DNA of 64,000 nucleotides from Aplectana chamaeleonis (lineage: Eukaryota; Nematoda; Chromadorea; Rhabditida; Cosmocercidae). Under the pieces are notes generated by a model, which was not told where the DNA came from, did not search any database, and saw nothing but the letters and a program-made list of their open reading frames with translations. The stretch lies in the NCBI GenBank assembly GCA_029168955.1, contig JAPDOI010001365.1, positions 69,501-133,500 on the forward strand, written 5' to 3'. Position 1 is the stretch's first letter. Every line of letters starts with the position of its first letter. Shown piece after piece: positions 21,366-32,702 of the stretch. A program made the translations under genes and the position numbers.

Positions 21366-21585
21366 AATACTCTTCTATTTTCGATTGACCCACTTTTCCA
21401 GCGGTGACAACCACCATGAACATGTTCATCCAACCGGACAACTAGTCCATGTTATAGAATAATGTCACTGAAATACGACGTTTTAATGCGCCTCTCGCCG
21501 TTTCTTCGTGATTTTTTTAACACTTGGAGGCCAGCGCATTGTTTTATGGGAAACGGGGGTACGAAAATCATCGTGAACACTGCCT
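21366..21585 (+). mobile_element. right half of split MITE family G (copy 1)
   Basis: Starts AATACTCTTCTATTTTCGAT, collinear with the middle of G at 27323, and ends ATCATCGTGAACACTGCCT before TTAA (21586-21589). It includes the palindrome ATGAACATGTTCAT conserved in all G copies. Confidence 0.85.
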
Positions 21586-21609
21586 TTAAATTAGATTTAA
21601 TCAAACGTA

Positions 21610-21785
<176 letters not shown>

Positions 21786-22152
21786 CATAGGCAGGCCTAT
21801 GTAGAAACACACGAAATTCGAATAGAAAACATGTGTGTCAATGCACTAATCCAGGCAGTAAAAAGTATCACATGCAAAATATCCAGGGTTAATTGATTTA
21901 AAATTTCTAGTTAGTTGTAATTTGAAGAAATAGTAGAATATTTTGAGCGAAGGCTTTCGATTATTGGCATGCTTCTGATAAAGGCAGCATACACGCTTGT
22001 AAACGTAATTGAAATGACTACGGAAATAGTATGGCTCAGAACACAACGCCTACACATTTGGAAGCGTCAAAAACGACCCACGCTGACGCTACACGACTGA
22101 GAAGTTGGTCCCGCCCCCTGTATTTGCGTCCTACTCTCAAACAGGGGCTGGG

Positions 22153-24039
22153 CAGGGGTGTGCGTAATTACGGTTTACGATTTACGATTTTACGACTTAC
22201 GGTAATTTGGGTCTCGTAATTACGGTTTACGATTTACGACATTCTGGACCGTAAATCGTAATTTTTCGTAAATAAAAATACATGCAATGGAAGTAAATCA
22301 CAAGACATCTCCGATTGACCTGCTCTAATCCCACTTTCCGTATACTAATCTTTTTGGTCAGGAGATGGGGCCAACCCAGGCGTGTTACTACAGCACGATC
22401 CCTTTATCATTCTTTGACGAGATTCTATCATTATAACGCGGGACACACGGTCGGAGTTGGAGGCGCTGGCTAACAGATCCGCGTTGCTCGCCGCGCACGT
22501 CTCACTAGCTGTCGCTCACGACACAATGCAATCTAAAATCACTCTTCGCGAGGAACTTCGTTTTCGAGTTTTCCATGAAGATCAACTTTTCTGATTCCCA
22601 TAACTAGATTAGCGTCAAAACATCGAGCGAAGCAGTCTAATCAATCAAAAAATTGCTTCAAAGAGTGCTCTTGGCCCGACTTTCGAGTAGATCACGGCTA
22701 CTAAGAGTTCACGAAAATCATCACGAGGATTCGTTTTTCATCCCAAAAGTTTGAAGCTGAAAACCGTTTCCTCTAGTTATTTCTCTTCATCCGCAGCAAA
22801 CGGACACTCAGAAAAGGCGCGAGTTCTAGTTTAAACCCTCATCTTCGCCCTTTTTCTGAAACCGTTATCTCTCACAAATGCGAGCGTTCGGTGGGGCGCG
22901 TTGGCCAACTTGTTAACTATGGGGGCTAAACTGCACAAAGCGGCAAAAATTAGAAAGCGGTCCTTTGTGCTTACTTTTCCTTTGAGAATCTGCCGTATCG
23001 TCACCATAAAGCTACGATTCTGCAAGTGATTCAGTGGAAATACGAAAATATAGCCTGTGCTGGGCCAGCGATACTGTGCTCTAGATAATATAGAGTTGGC
23101 ACGGATTGGACTGATACTTTGCGATTGAAAGTTGGTGCAAGCTCGGTGCCATATGTTTTAACGTACGTGCACCGAGTTTGAGTATACCTTCAAAAGGGAA
23201 CTCGAAGTAGATAATGTACAGCATATGAGCGCGATCCCTACCGACTATATGTATAATCGGTGTTGCGGTTCCGCAAACAAATGGGAGGAGTTCTCAAATT
23301 CGGATGTTGAGAATCGCTTAGATACGTTGATTTCGGCTTAACGCTTTCAACGGCGTAAGCGTTTCAGGAGAGGAATTACGAGTATAATTGTGTCTCTGTT
23401 GCCCAGCAGATACGAGGACAGCTGAATCGGACTTGCTGATTTCTCAACAAGATCTGGGAAGGAGTTGTGGAATGAGTGGTAAAACAAAGCAGAGAAATAC
23501 GGGTAAGACGGTCCCATTAAGGGTATGGTATACTTTTACGAGACACGGTCGCGTCGCTCTGCACAACGAAAGCGACCGGCTGTCGCGGAGCTCCCGCCCC
23601 TTAAACCTGTCGCATTCACAGCGCGCTGCACAGCGACAGGCCTCGGCACATTTGAAGTATATCAGCCCTCCGCGACACGTCGCTGCGGCTGACGCGCCAT
23701 AATTGTTCCTACGGCAACCGATGCCGCTGCTCCGATGCAGATCCCGCGCGATTTGTGCCAGATTTCATGCCTGTCGCTTATAACAGCGACAAAGTGTACC
23801 ATACACCTTAAACATGGTTAGCTGTCAAATACTGAACGCAACTTAGTACGTACGTAGTACGTGAGACAGTGGACAGTACGTGGTTTCTCTTGTTTCACCA
23901 CATTAATCATATTTTTAGTGGTTATTGTTATTGATTGCTGTTTACGATTTACGATTTACGGTTTACGATTTACGGTGGTTTTGTCGTAATTACGTTTTAC
24001 GATTCACGACATTTGAAATTTCATTTGCGCACACCTCTG
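22153..24039. mobile_element. 1.9-kb non-autonomous hAT-type element
   Basis: The ends are CAGGGGTGTGCG and CGCACACCTCTG, 12-base inverted repeats with one mismatch and a typical hAT terminus (CAGRGGTG). Flanking 8-mers are GGGCTGGG (22145-22152) and GTGCTGGG (24040-24047), 7 of 8 identical, and the uninterrupted E copy has a single corresponding site. Subterminal arrays of TTTACGATTTACG words occur at both ends (22161-22270, 23939-24005). No transposase reading frame is recognised inside; a family I MITE is nested at 23521-23807. Confidence 0.85.
23521..23807. mobile_element. TTAA MITE family I (copy 1), nested
   Basis: The ends GGGTATGGTATACTTTT and AAAGTGTACCATACACC are inverted, and TTAA flanks both (23517-23520, 23808-23811). 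The body is rich in GTCGC/GCGAC words. The second copy is at about 57466-57772, inside a different element. Confidence 0.82.
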
Positions 24040-24490
24040 GTGCTGGGCCATTCCCACCGTCGACGACGTTTGTGGGTGGTAGAATAGGTACAATAGGTAA
24101 ACCACAAACGTCGCCGACGGTGGAAATGGCCCGGCACCCCTGTTTAGGAAGACGCAAGTACAAGGGGCTGGCATATATGGAGGTGGGCCCAACTTCTCCC
24201 TCCTGTAGCATTATTGCGGGCCGTTTTTGACGCTCTAAAATGCGTGGGCGTTGCGTTCTGTACCATACCATACTCTCATTGTTACGAAATCCTCAGGTAA
24301 GAGTGAAAACTATTTTTCTAGGTGAACTGTGCCTTTGAAGGAAAGAAGCAGGTTCTCTCCTTTTCTGAGGGACGGAGGTTTCAAGTTCAGTGACTCGTTC
24401 CTTTTTTACGAAATCAACCAAGCACCCTAATGAATAATTTGCAGATGAAGTTTTCCAAGCAGTTTATGTTCCTAACTTTATAGACATTAA

Positions 24491-25035
24491 AGACAGTGTA
24501 ACGATAAAAGACCATATTCCAGTTTTCGATGTTTTTGAGAAGGCAAGCTCACAAAGTAGAGTATAAAAGGGGGAAATTCTCACAAACTTCTAGAATATTG
24601 GAGAGAAAACTGTTCGAAAAACCTCTCGAATAATTAATTATGCCTGTTCGCGTGTATTGCTCACTGCGGACGAAACAACGTCGTAAATTATTCTGCCCTT
24701 TGGAATTTTTGGTTGAATGATTTTATTTTCTGTTTCGTGCACCCTTGAAGCTCTTTAAAAATAAGGTGGTCTACTGCGCATGCTTGGATATTAGAATTTA
24801 TCGGGATAAAGAGTATCAAAAACTCGGTTCCCGTTCCTTTGATTAGATGAACACCAACTGTTCCGACTTTGAGCAGGACAACTGTTATATGACGTGGGCT
24901 GGATGACCCGATGGGTTGGCTGGACCGCGAGATTTCCACCCATTTCCTGACCGCACTTATTCTTTTCAGAGAGACCCAAAGCTTACGTTTCTGCAAAAAA
25001 AAGGCTGACAATTGTTTTCATCGCGGATACTGCCT
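24491..25035. mobile_element. TTAA MITE family P
   Basis: AGACAGTGTAACGATAAAAG follows TTAA (24487-24490) and CATCGCGGATACTGCCT precedes TTAA (25036-25039). The ends match imperfectly, consistent with an older copy. Confidence 0.65.
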
Positions 25036-26426
25036 TTAAGTACCGGTGCGTCATATTCGAGAAGCAGTTTCTCTTATGTGGTACACCTTTTCTTTCAGCG
25101 AGCAAGTTGATTTCTCAAACCAGTGAAACGATTAGCAGAAATATCAGACGACTAGTGAACAATATCTCAGTCGGCCATATCTCCGTCGTGGGTGAGCTCG
25201 CACAAAAAATACTTTGTGACGGTCACTCGACACACACGCCGTCCGCAAGGGCGAACAGTCTTTGTCGGACAGGCTTTACACATAGTTTTTTTTTCGTTTG
25301 ATCAAGTTACTCTCCAGTCGCGTTATTTGAAGAAGCATCGAGCAGCTATAACCGGAAACTGATTGGTTCACATTCGCGAAACTTCAAAATTGTTGGTAAC
25401 TATGACTGAGGGCAGGACTAACAAGGGAAGTGATCTTAGTGGTAAATGCATCAGCGAAAACGGCTAGTATTGTTAGTATCTCTTAGGCCTTAACAGCAAA
25501 ATTGAGCAGTATTCCGCCCCAAGCTGCAGGTTCCGTGAAGTGATAAGCGTTTTTCAAGATTCGCGAGAAGGCAAGGGTACCCATCAGGCATTCTTTTGGG
25601 TGATTCGATAAAATTTCTCGAATTATGCTCAAAACTTGTTTGTAGAGGTGATCTAGGATGGTGAACACGATCTTGCGGTCCGTTTGTCGAAATTCCGAAT
25701 TCCGAAAGTTTTAGGCGTTAACATTCGACCCATTCCGGAAATCGTCAAAAGTCACACTTTTTCCCCATGTTTTCACCCCGATTGGAGGCTTCGCAAAAAG
25801 GCAAGGGTCATCAGGAATTTTTTTGGGCGTTTCGAAAAATTTCGTCTGATTTCGCTGATAACATGTGTATAGAGTTCAATTAGGGCGCTGGAAGCGATTT
25901 TGGGGTCCAGTTTTCAAAATTTTCCGGGTTACTGCGGGTTACGGTAGGTTCAGTGTTGTTTAGTGGGCTCACCTGCCTTAACATTTCAAAAATTTACAAG
26001 TGGACACTAAATTCGTATTCAGCGCCTCGAAGAAACCCCGCATAAAAATTTTGAGTCAATTCTGAAACTTTGCCTGAACTACCGTATACCCACCGTAATC
26101 TACTGTGAGCTGTCGAAAATCGATAAACTGACTTCATATTCGTTTGTAGCACCCCAAAAGTGCCCCTTGAGGAGCAGTTGAGCCATTCCTCTCCCAGCGT
26201 TCCGGAAGTCGTCAATAGTCGCCTTTTGCCCCTAAGTATTCCCCCAATTTGAGGCTTTGAACGAATTTAGTTGAAAACTTTGAAACATCGATAGATAAGC
26301 CTAAAATGCGTGATAAGCACACCAAATAACTCTCATGAGAAAGTATTAAATGAAATCTAAAAAATTCTAAGCGCTTTTAGAACCCCCAAATTGCTAGAAG
26401 AAACGGTCAACAAACAATTCACTTAA
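25036..26426. other. old degenerate repeat, no gene
   Basis: 25680-26300 contains diverged copies of a motif that includes TCGATAAACTGACTTCATAT and CCGTATACCCACCGTAATC. Related stretches occur near 26980, 43170, 44470-44920, 46130-46560 and 61940. 25107-25301 resembles 44150-44340 (CACACGCCGTCCGC... and GCGAACAGTCT). No exon is supported. Confidence 0.4.
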
Positions 26427-26899
26427 AGGCAGTGGTCACGATGAAAAACGTTATCGAAAAAAATACAAAAATCAGCTTAGATCAGAAACAGCTGAAAAAC
26501 TGTGAAGGTAGGGCGCTTTTACAGGTTAGAAATAGAGTTTCTAGGGCCCAAAGGTGCCAGTTCGTGCACACGTGCACAGCGCCGACGAAAAAGACCGCAG
26601 TCTCATGCCAAGCAATGTTTTTGACTAGATGAGTCCGAAGGAAGATGTTCATTGATTGAAATTCAATTTCAAGCCAGCTGATGTTCCTGATATAAGAGGT
26701 CATCGATGCCGATGATGTGGAGTGGGCTCGTCCACCATCAAAAGACGAGAAAAAGGCAAAGACAAGAAGTTCAGGCTTCAAATTTGGCGCAAAACAGTGG
26801 CTTTTTCGCAATTTTTTCTTATAGGTCCTACTACTCGAAACCCAGAAAAGGGTTTAGAGAGAAAAAGACGACAAACATATTTAATCGCGACCACTGCCT
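26427..26899 (+). mobile_element. TTAA MITE family D (copy 1)
   Basis: AGGCAGTGGTCACGATG follows TTAA (26423-26426) and ATCGCGACCACTGCCT precedes TTGA. It contains the palindromic GTGCACACGTGCAC near 26566 and the GATGATGTGGAGTGGGCTCG block shared by all D copies. Confidence 0.85.
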
Positions 26900-27073
26900 T
26901 TGAGTACGAAACGTCATCACTCTGTACAAAGTTTGAAGAATGCGCTTTCGGCAAAACTTTGTCCATAGGGCTATTTTGGGCGCTAAACACGAATATGAGG
27001 TCTGTTTCCAGATTTTCGAAAGATTACTTCTCGTTTCGGAAGGTACAAGAAGTACAAAAAACTACGGTTTTAA

Positions 27074-27557
27074 AGGCAGTGTTCACGATAATCTTCGATT
27101 TTGAGATTAATAGCTAAATCGATTGTATGGCCCCCGGGTCGAACAAAAATGACGAAGGAATCGAGAAAAATGCACCAGAAGGTCACGAAATCCTTTACTC
27201 TCATCCCGCCTCTTTTCTCTCACAGGAACTGTTCGTTGTGACAATGAAATCATTTGTGGGCCCGTCCTTTACAATTATTTGCTTTGTGTTGCTCCGTTCT
27301 TTTCTTCGGACCCTAACTAGTACTATTTTGCCCGGAATATTCTTCCATTTTCGACTGACCCACTTTTTCACCGGTGACAACCACCGTGAACATGTTCATA
27401 CAACTGGACAACTAGTCCAGGCCAGAGATTATTGTCACTGAAATATGACGTTTTAGTGCGTTTCTCGCCGTTTCTTCGTAATTTCTGTAACACTCGGTGG
27501 CCAACGCTTGGTTTTGAGTGGAAAACTCGGGAACCAAAATCATCGTGAACACTGCCT
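27074..27557 (+). mobile_element. TTAA MITE family G (copy 2), complete
   Basis: AGGCAGTGTTCACGATAATC follows TTAA (27070-27073) and ATCGTGAACACTGCCT precedes TTAA (27558-27561). Uninterrupted, this copy is the reference for reconstructing the split copy at 16094-21585. It carries GAACATGTTC at about 27389. Confidence 0.88.
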
Positions 27558-27561
27558 TTAA

Positions 27562-28713
27562 GCTTGTAACTTCTAGGAACGTGCAGATTGGGGCGGGATA
27601 CTGTCCACTTTCACCACGGAGACCCAAGAAATACTAACAATGTAAGTTGTTTTTTTTTCAGATGCGTTTACGACCATAAACTTTTCTTTTGTAAAAGCTG
27701 AGAATGTGGAACGATTTTTGCGTGTGAACGACTCTAGATATGTGAGTCATTCCATCCGAAAAATGATTGCGAGCCTCAGTTGTTCTTGTCCATCGGCGGT
27801 ATTCCAGTGTGACTCATACTGTCTACCGAACGTGTCTTGCTGTCCTCACGTAACAGACTCCTTTAAATGAGCGTATGGTTACATAATGCATCGCTTGGAA
27901 AACACATATTGCCGATGCTAATGTGTGCGCACACAGTTGCATAGCGCGCTAATCGAGCTGCGTGATCGTAAATTTGCTACGCCAAAGCAAATCTTCTGTC
28001 CGCAAAGAATTTGTGATGATGATGTTCCGATAAGTGTCAGGGCAAGTTCGTCTCGATCTTATCCAGAAACCAGTGAAAGCAACGCAGCCAAAACGAATAA
28101 TCGCTGCTCGAAGGAGAAAATCTGCCACTAACCGGACGCTTTCTTTCTCGAAAGACGAGGGGAGGGAGGACTCGAAGAAGACGTGAATCATCTGAACATC
28201 AAGGGAAAGGAGCTCGTTCCAATGAACCGCGGATAGCGCTTTACAAGCAGTGGGCCACCCGACCTCCTCTATGAAACCAGACATTTGTTACTACCATCCC
28301 GACAAGAAGATCGGTAGAACAAGTAAAGGTTTCGGCGCTGGTCATGAACCTGAGTGAGAGAACTCGTTGCGTGTTGAGCCTATTCTTACGCAAATTATTA
28401 CGCGCGGTAAGCTCTTAACCAGCCGGCTATATGCGTGGTGAAAGTCGTTGAATTAACTGGTAGATGCGCTCACAATGGCGATGAGGATGCATCGCACCGA
28501 CTCGGAAAGTATTCAAAAGCCTGTTCACGCAATATGTTTATTCAACTTCATCTATCCAGTTCTCTACTTGGAAGGCGCTAAGAATAGTATTCTGCGAACT
28601 TAGTCACCTGCTTATTTGGGGAAAAGCAGTAACCGATATGGGGACTCAGTAATTGCAAAACCTACAAGCCGAACTGAAACTGATCCATCTAATAAGCTAC
28701 GGGTAAGCATATT
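27562..28713. other. no gene assigned
   Basis: A 111-codon minus-strand open frame (27949-28284) has a fairly coding-like composition but no recognised domain, and the opposite strand is also partly open. No RNA gene or repeat was identified. Confidence 0.3.
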
Positions 28714-28900
28714 GTCGTTCTCGGAACCGAATTCCGGTCCGCATTTGCGGACAACGGCTGTTGCCTCACACTCCAGGATGATAATCGTGCTGGGATCGAT
28801 CGGTCCCGGCACGACTCACCTATCTCCCAGCACGATAATCACGTGTCGGGTTTCAGTCCTAATCCGCAATTGCGGACCGGAGTTTGGCCCCGAGTACGAC
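28714..28900. mobile_element. foldback MITE family L
   Basis: The ends GTCGTTCTCGGAACCGAATTC and GAGTTTGGCCCCGAGTACGAC are inverted. Inner arms include TTCCGGTCCGCATTTGCGGA against TCCGCAATTGCGGACCGGA and CAGCACGATAATC. Related by sequence to family M. Confidence 0.78.
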
Positions 28901-29041
28901 TATACATTGCACAGGTATGGTTGGCGCGTGTTTTTTTTTTAAATTGTGCTAGGCCTTACTTGGAGCTGAGTCATTCAACCAACTGTATGTAGAAACCCGT
29001 CCTGATTGTGGTCGAGCGTGTTTGGGTGAGATTGGATTTAA

Positions 29042-29525
29042 AGGCAGTATTCACGAATATTTTCGCTCCCGAGTTTTCCACTCAAAACAATGCTTTGGCC
29101 ACCAAATGTTACCAAAATTACGAAGAAACGGCGAGAATCGCACTAAAACGTCTCATTTCAGCGACATTATTCTGTGACCTGGACTAGTTGTCCGATTGGA
29201 TGAACATGTTCACGGTGGTTGTCACCGGTGAAAAATTGGGTTAATCGAAAATGGTAGAATATTTTAGGCGAAACAGTATTAGTTAAGGTCCGAAGGACAG
29301 AACAGAGCAACAGAGTGTAACGAATATCAAAAGACGGATTTTAAAAAGTTTACATTGTCACAGCGAACAGTTCCAATGAGAGTAAAAAGGTGGGGTGAGA
29401 GTAAAGGAATTGGTGCTATTCTGGGGCGTTTTTCTCGATTTTTTCGTCATTTCAGTTCAACCCGGAGGCCAAACAATCGATTTAGCCATTAACCTCACAA
29501 TCGAAAATTATCGTGAACAGTGCCC
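29042..29525 (-). mobile_element. TTAA MITE family G (copy 3, reversed)
   Basis: AGGCAGTATTCACGAATATT follows TTAA (29038-29041); ATCGTGAACAGTGCCC precedes TTGA. It runs in the opposite orientation to copy 2, and the ATGAACATGTTCAC palindrome lies near 29201. Confidence 0.82.
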
Positions 29526-29669
29526 TTGAGTGAGGTGGTACTTACCTTCATAGAACAGCGGTCGTGGAACAGTGTAGAAGTATGCATAGAAGTTATTCTT
29601 TTCATTTCTGTCTAATTTTTGACAACTACTGAGTTGCGCATCAATACCACTCGCAAGTACGTGGGTGTG

Positions 29670-31340
29670 CGCTGTTATCAGGAGAAGTTGATCGAATTCA
29701 CAGCGCGGGTGAGGCTAAGACATCGATAATAGTCCCCACCATAGCTTCGTTGGGTGGAGCCATGTACTCCACCAACCTTTACCTTTGGGCAGGTGAAGGC
29801 GGGAACTTTCATCATTGGGAAAACCGGTGAAAACCAGTGGAACGCCTCGAAAAATAATGGAAGTGACCCAACACTCATGCAAGTCGTTTTCAAGATTGGG
29901 GGGGGGGGTGTCACTGCCGGTTTTTCGTCCATAGCTTTTCAGTGCTTAGAGATAGACCTTTGGTGAAGGTTGTTTTCGAAATGGTGTCGAATGATATGTC
30001 GGGTTCCTACTTTTGCTCGCTTCATAAGCCAGCCAGGTCGGTGGAGCCGAGCCCCGGGGAACTGCCGTTGTTGGTTTGAGCGGAGCTCTGCGTCTCTCAT
30101 TTAAAGGCAGTGTTCACGATAAAAAATCTGTTTCAGTTTCCACTAGGAATTGGTAGTGGAGGGGCACACTGTATTGCTGACGTCGGAAGAACGCATGAAA
30201 ACAAGCCAGGAAAAGCTCCAAAAGAGCCCAAAGTTGCCACTTCGATCGCAAGGCAAACCTCAAAAGCGCATCACACGCCCACCGACGTGAACAAATGAAT
30301 GCTCGAGATCGTCAGATGAGCGATGATTTCCAATCATTAGCCCCGTTCTTCCCTTCATTCTAAACTTCTCTCTTTACTCAGGTCAGCTCGCATACATCGG
30401 CTGCAATAGACGGAAGTTACAAGCCTCGGACAACTCGTCCACCATTTTCAATAGCTCAATCTTTGAGGTACCATAACTCCGTTCCCAAAAGGTCTTGAAC
30501 GACTTCAAAGACATCATTAGAATCAGCATGGGGTCCTTTTCAAGATAGGTGGAAAAACAGAAAAACGATTTTCATCGTGAACACTGCCTTTGAACCATAA
30601 AGGCACTCTATGGAGATAACTATGTAGCTCGGCTCCACCGACCTGGCTGGCTTATGGGGCAAGCAAAGTTAGGAAACCGATATTCGACGCACGCAGAATT
30701 TTACGTAGATTCCACAAACAGCCTTTACCGAAACTTTGTCTCCAACGGTTAAAGAGTTATAGGGGAAAAACGGAGTTTTATAAAATGAATTAGGCTGAAG
30801 CATCGAGAACATATTTTTTCCAAACTGGAAACACTAGTCAACGCAGACTTCCATCGAGATTCCGGAAACAACCTTCACCAGAGGTTTATCTCCAAGCACA
30901 AAAAAGTTATGGACGAGAAACCGATGATTTCAGGCGAAAAAAATGCACTTTATATACTGAAATCGGCTGGAAGAAGGGGAACGTATTTCCCAAAACTGAA
31001 AACGCTTTTCGATGCAGAATTCCATGGGGATTCCGAAAACGACCTTCACCATACAATTATCTTTCAGGGTAAAAAAGTTATGGACGAAACACTGATTGAT
31101 TTTGGTGAAAGAAACGCTATTTCATAAATTGTAATCGGTTGGCAGATTGGAAACGTATTTTTCTCAAATTGAAAACAATATTCGACTCGAAGTTTTATAG
31201 AAATTTTGGAAACAGCTTCGTTCAGAGATCCATCCTTAAAGGCAAAAATGTTATAAGCGAAGAACAGGTAGTTTTTCAAGAATCGTTTAGAAAAATTTTC
31301 CGGAAAATTTTGGCTGCATGACAGCTCAAAGGAAATTTTT
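29670..31340. repeat. inverted array of degenerate ~150-170-base units, interrupted by MITE A
   Basis: On the right, ATTCCxxAAACxxCCTTxACC recurs at about 30709, 30860, 31029 and (weaker) 31199, spacing 150-171. On the left (29900-30050) the same unit lies in the opposite orientation. The two inner flanks are inverted repeats (CATAAGCCAGCCAGGTCGG at 30025; CCGACCTGGCTGGCTTATG at 30639). The unit starts MDEKP in the open frames at both sides (29932 minus, 30909 plus). It is an old foldback or satellite; no coding role is claimed. Confidence 0.7.
30115..30589 (+). mobile_element. TTAA MITE family A (copy 3), nested
   Basis: AGGCAGTGTTCACGAT follows TTAA (30111-30114) and ATCGTGAACACTGCCT precedes TTGA. 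It closely matches the copy at 13447-13932, including CGCATCACACGCCCACCGACG. It is inserted between the two arms of the inverted array. Confidence 0.88.
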
Positions 31341-31569
31341 CATGGCCTAGGCAGATCATTTCATTAGGAATAGTTAATTTCTAAAGGAGGCCATCTAACG
31401 AAAAAAATGTTTCAAAATTAATGAATAAACATAAAAATATATTCAATGCAAGAAAAGGAGGATTGAGAAAACGTCAAATTTTGAAGTTGCAAGTTTATAG
31501 AGAACCATCACCATTCCCAACCCAGGTATCCTAAACAACCTTCACCTCTCGGACCGCTGTCTCCACCCC

Positions 31570-31975
31570 TATGATCCCCACCGCAAGCGCGACACACGTG
31601 CGAGGCGCGGGAAGGGCAGTGGACTATGAAAGTTCCCATCGGCCAATGCTAGAAGCGCGTGCCGCCCATCCAGCACCGCCATAGTGGCAACGCCCAAACC
31701 GCCATGGCGGTTTCACCGTTTGAATCATTACTCGCTTTTCAGTTCGAGTTCACTTAAACATAAATAATCCTAGGACCACCCGCATACGCAAATGCAAGCC
31801 AGGAATTTCTGTGCATGCCACAGTTAAGGCCCGAATTTGACTCGCACCGCCATGACGGTGCCGCTGGAGATTTCATAGTTGCTTACCGCTCGTCTCGCGC
31901 GTGTCGCACGGTGAAAAGTTTCGTAGTTCACCGCTCGTCCAGCGCGAAACGCGCGTGCCGCGCTTGCGGTGAGGA
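31570..31975. repeat. GC-rich foldback
   Basis: CCACCGCAAGCGCGACAC (31578) pairs with GTGCCGCGCTTGCGGTGAGG (31953). The inner region has CGCCATGGCGG and CGCCATGACGG words. Boundaries are approximate. Confidence 0.55.
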
Positions 31976-32702
31976 TTATGAAAGATTTCATTTGATTTGG
32001 TTTATTACGAGGCTTAAGACAATCGTATGAAAGCAATAATTAATTTTTGGACATTACAGAGCAAAACATACAAATCTCAACGAGTAAGAGCAAGCTTTTA
32101 GGGTAAGGTAGTCCAGACAACTCAGGAAACTACACCGTTAAGAAGCTTGGATTAAGCAAAACGCTTGAAGCTTGGAAAATGCATTGTCTCGGAAATCGAA
32201 CTCATAGGCGCATTGTACGGCCCTGATGAAGAAAAGCCAACGCGGTCCTGACGTCGTCATGGGGCAGGCTAAACGAGCGCCCACTAGTTTCTTCCAAGTC
32301 CCACGGTTAACACGCCCTAATGAGCACAGCGGTTCTCCGTCGTGCGCGTCACGTGAGCCGGCCGATCTGCTCCTCTGTCCCACCTGCGCTGTGAATTCGA
32401 GCAACATCCCTGTAATCAGTATTAAATTGGCTGTGGATATTTCGAATTCTCGATTGGATGTTTTCCTACTCGGGTACAATATCTGGAACCAGAATGGTTT
32501 ACGAAATTTTTGTTGAACTTGGCTCATTCGCACAAAGATTAGAAAATCCGTGCATCCTTGATTCTGACGATTGATGAAAATTAGACGTGAACCAATAACA
32601 TCCCATATCGATCACAAGTATGAAAGTAGGCGACATTACTCTTCTATATCCTCTGATAACAAAAGAACGTCAAAAGCGTCTGAAAACCCACAGTATACTT
32701 GA
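31976..32702. other. no gene recognised
   Basis: Open frames exist on both strands at 32138-32533 but neither shows a domain or clear splice sites. Confidence 0.4.

Larger units (their letters stand above)
21982..24285 (+). mobile_element. TTAA MITE family E (copy 2), split by a hAT-type element
   Basis: The left half (21982-22152) starts AGGCAGCATACACGCTTG and is collinear with E to CAAACAGGGG. The right half resumes at 24040 with GTGCTGGGCCATTCCCACCG, which in copy 1 directly follows ACAGGG. The right terminus is eroded near 24285. Another MITE end (CTGTGCCTTTGAA) follows at 24328. Confidence 0.8.

Noticed and set aside
23388..23702. 104-codon plus-strand gene
   Set aside because: Most of it lies in MITE I, nested in the hAT-type element.
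27949..28284. 111-codon minus-strand gene
   Set aside because: No domain, no splice or polyadenylation context, and the opposite strand also has an open frame.
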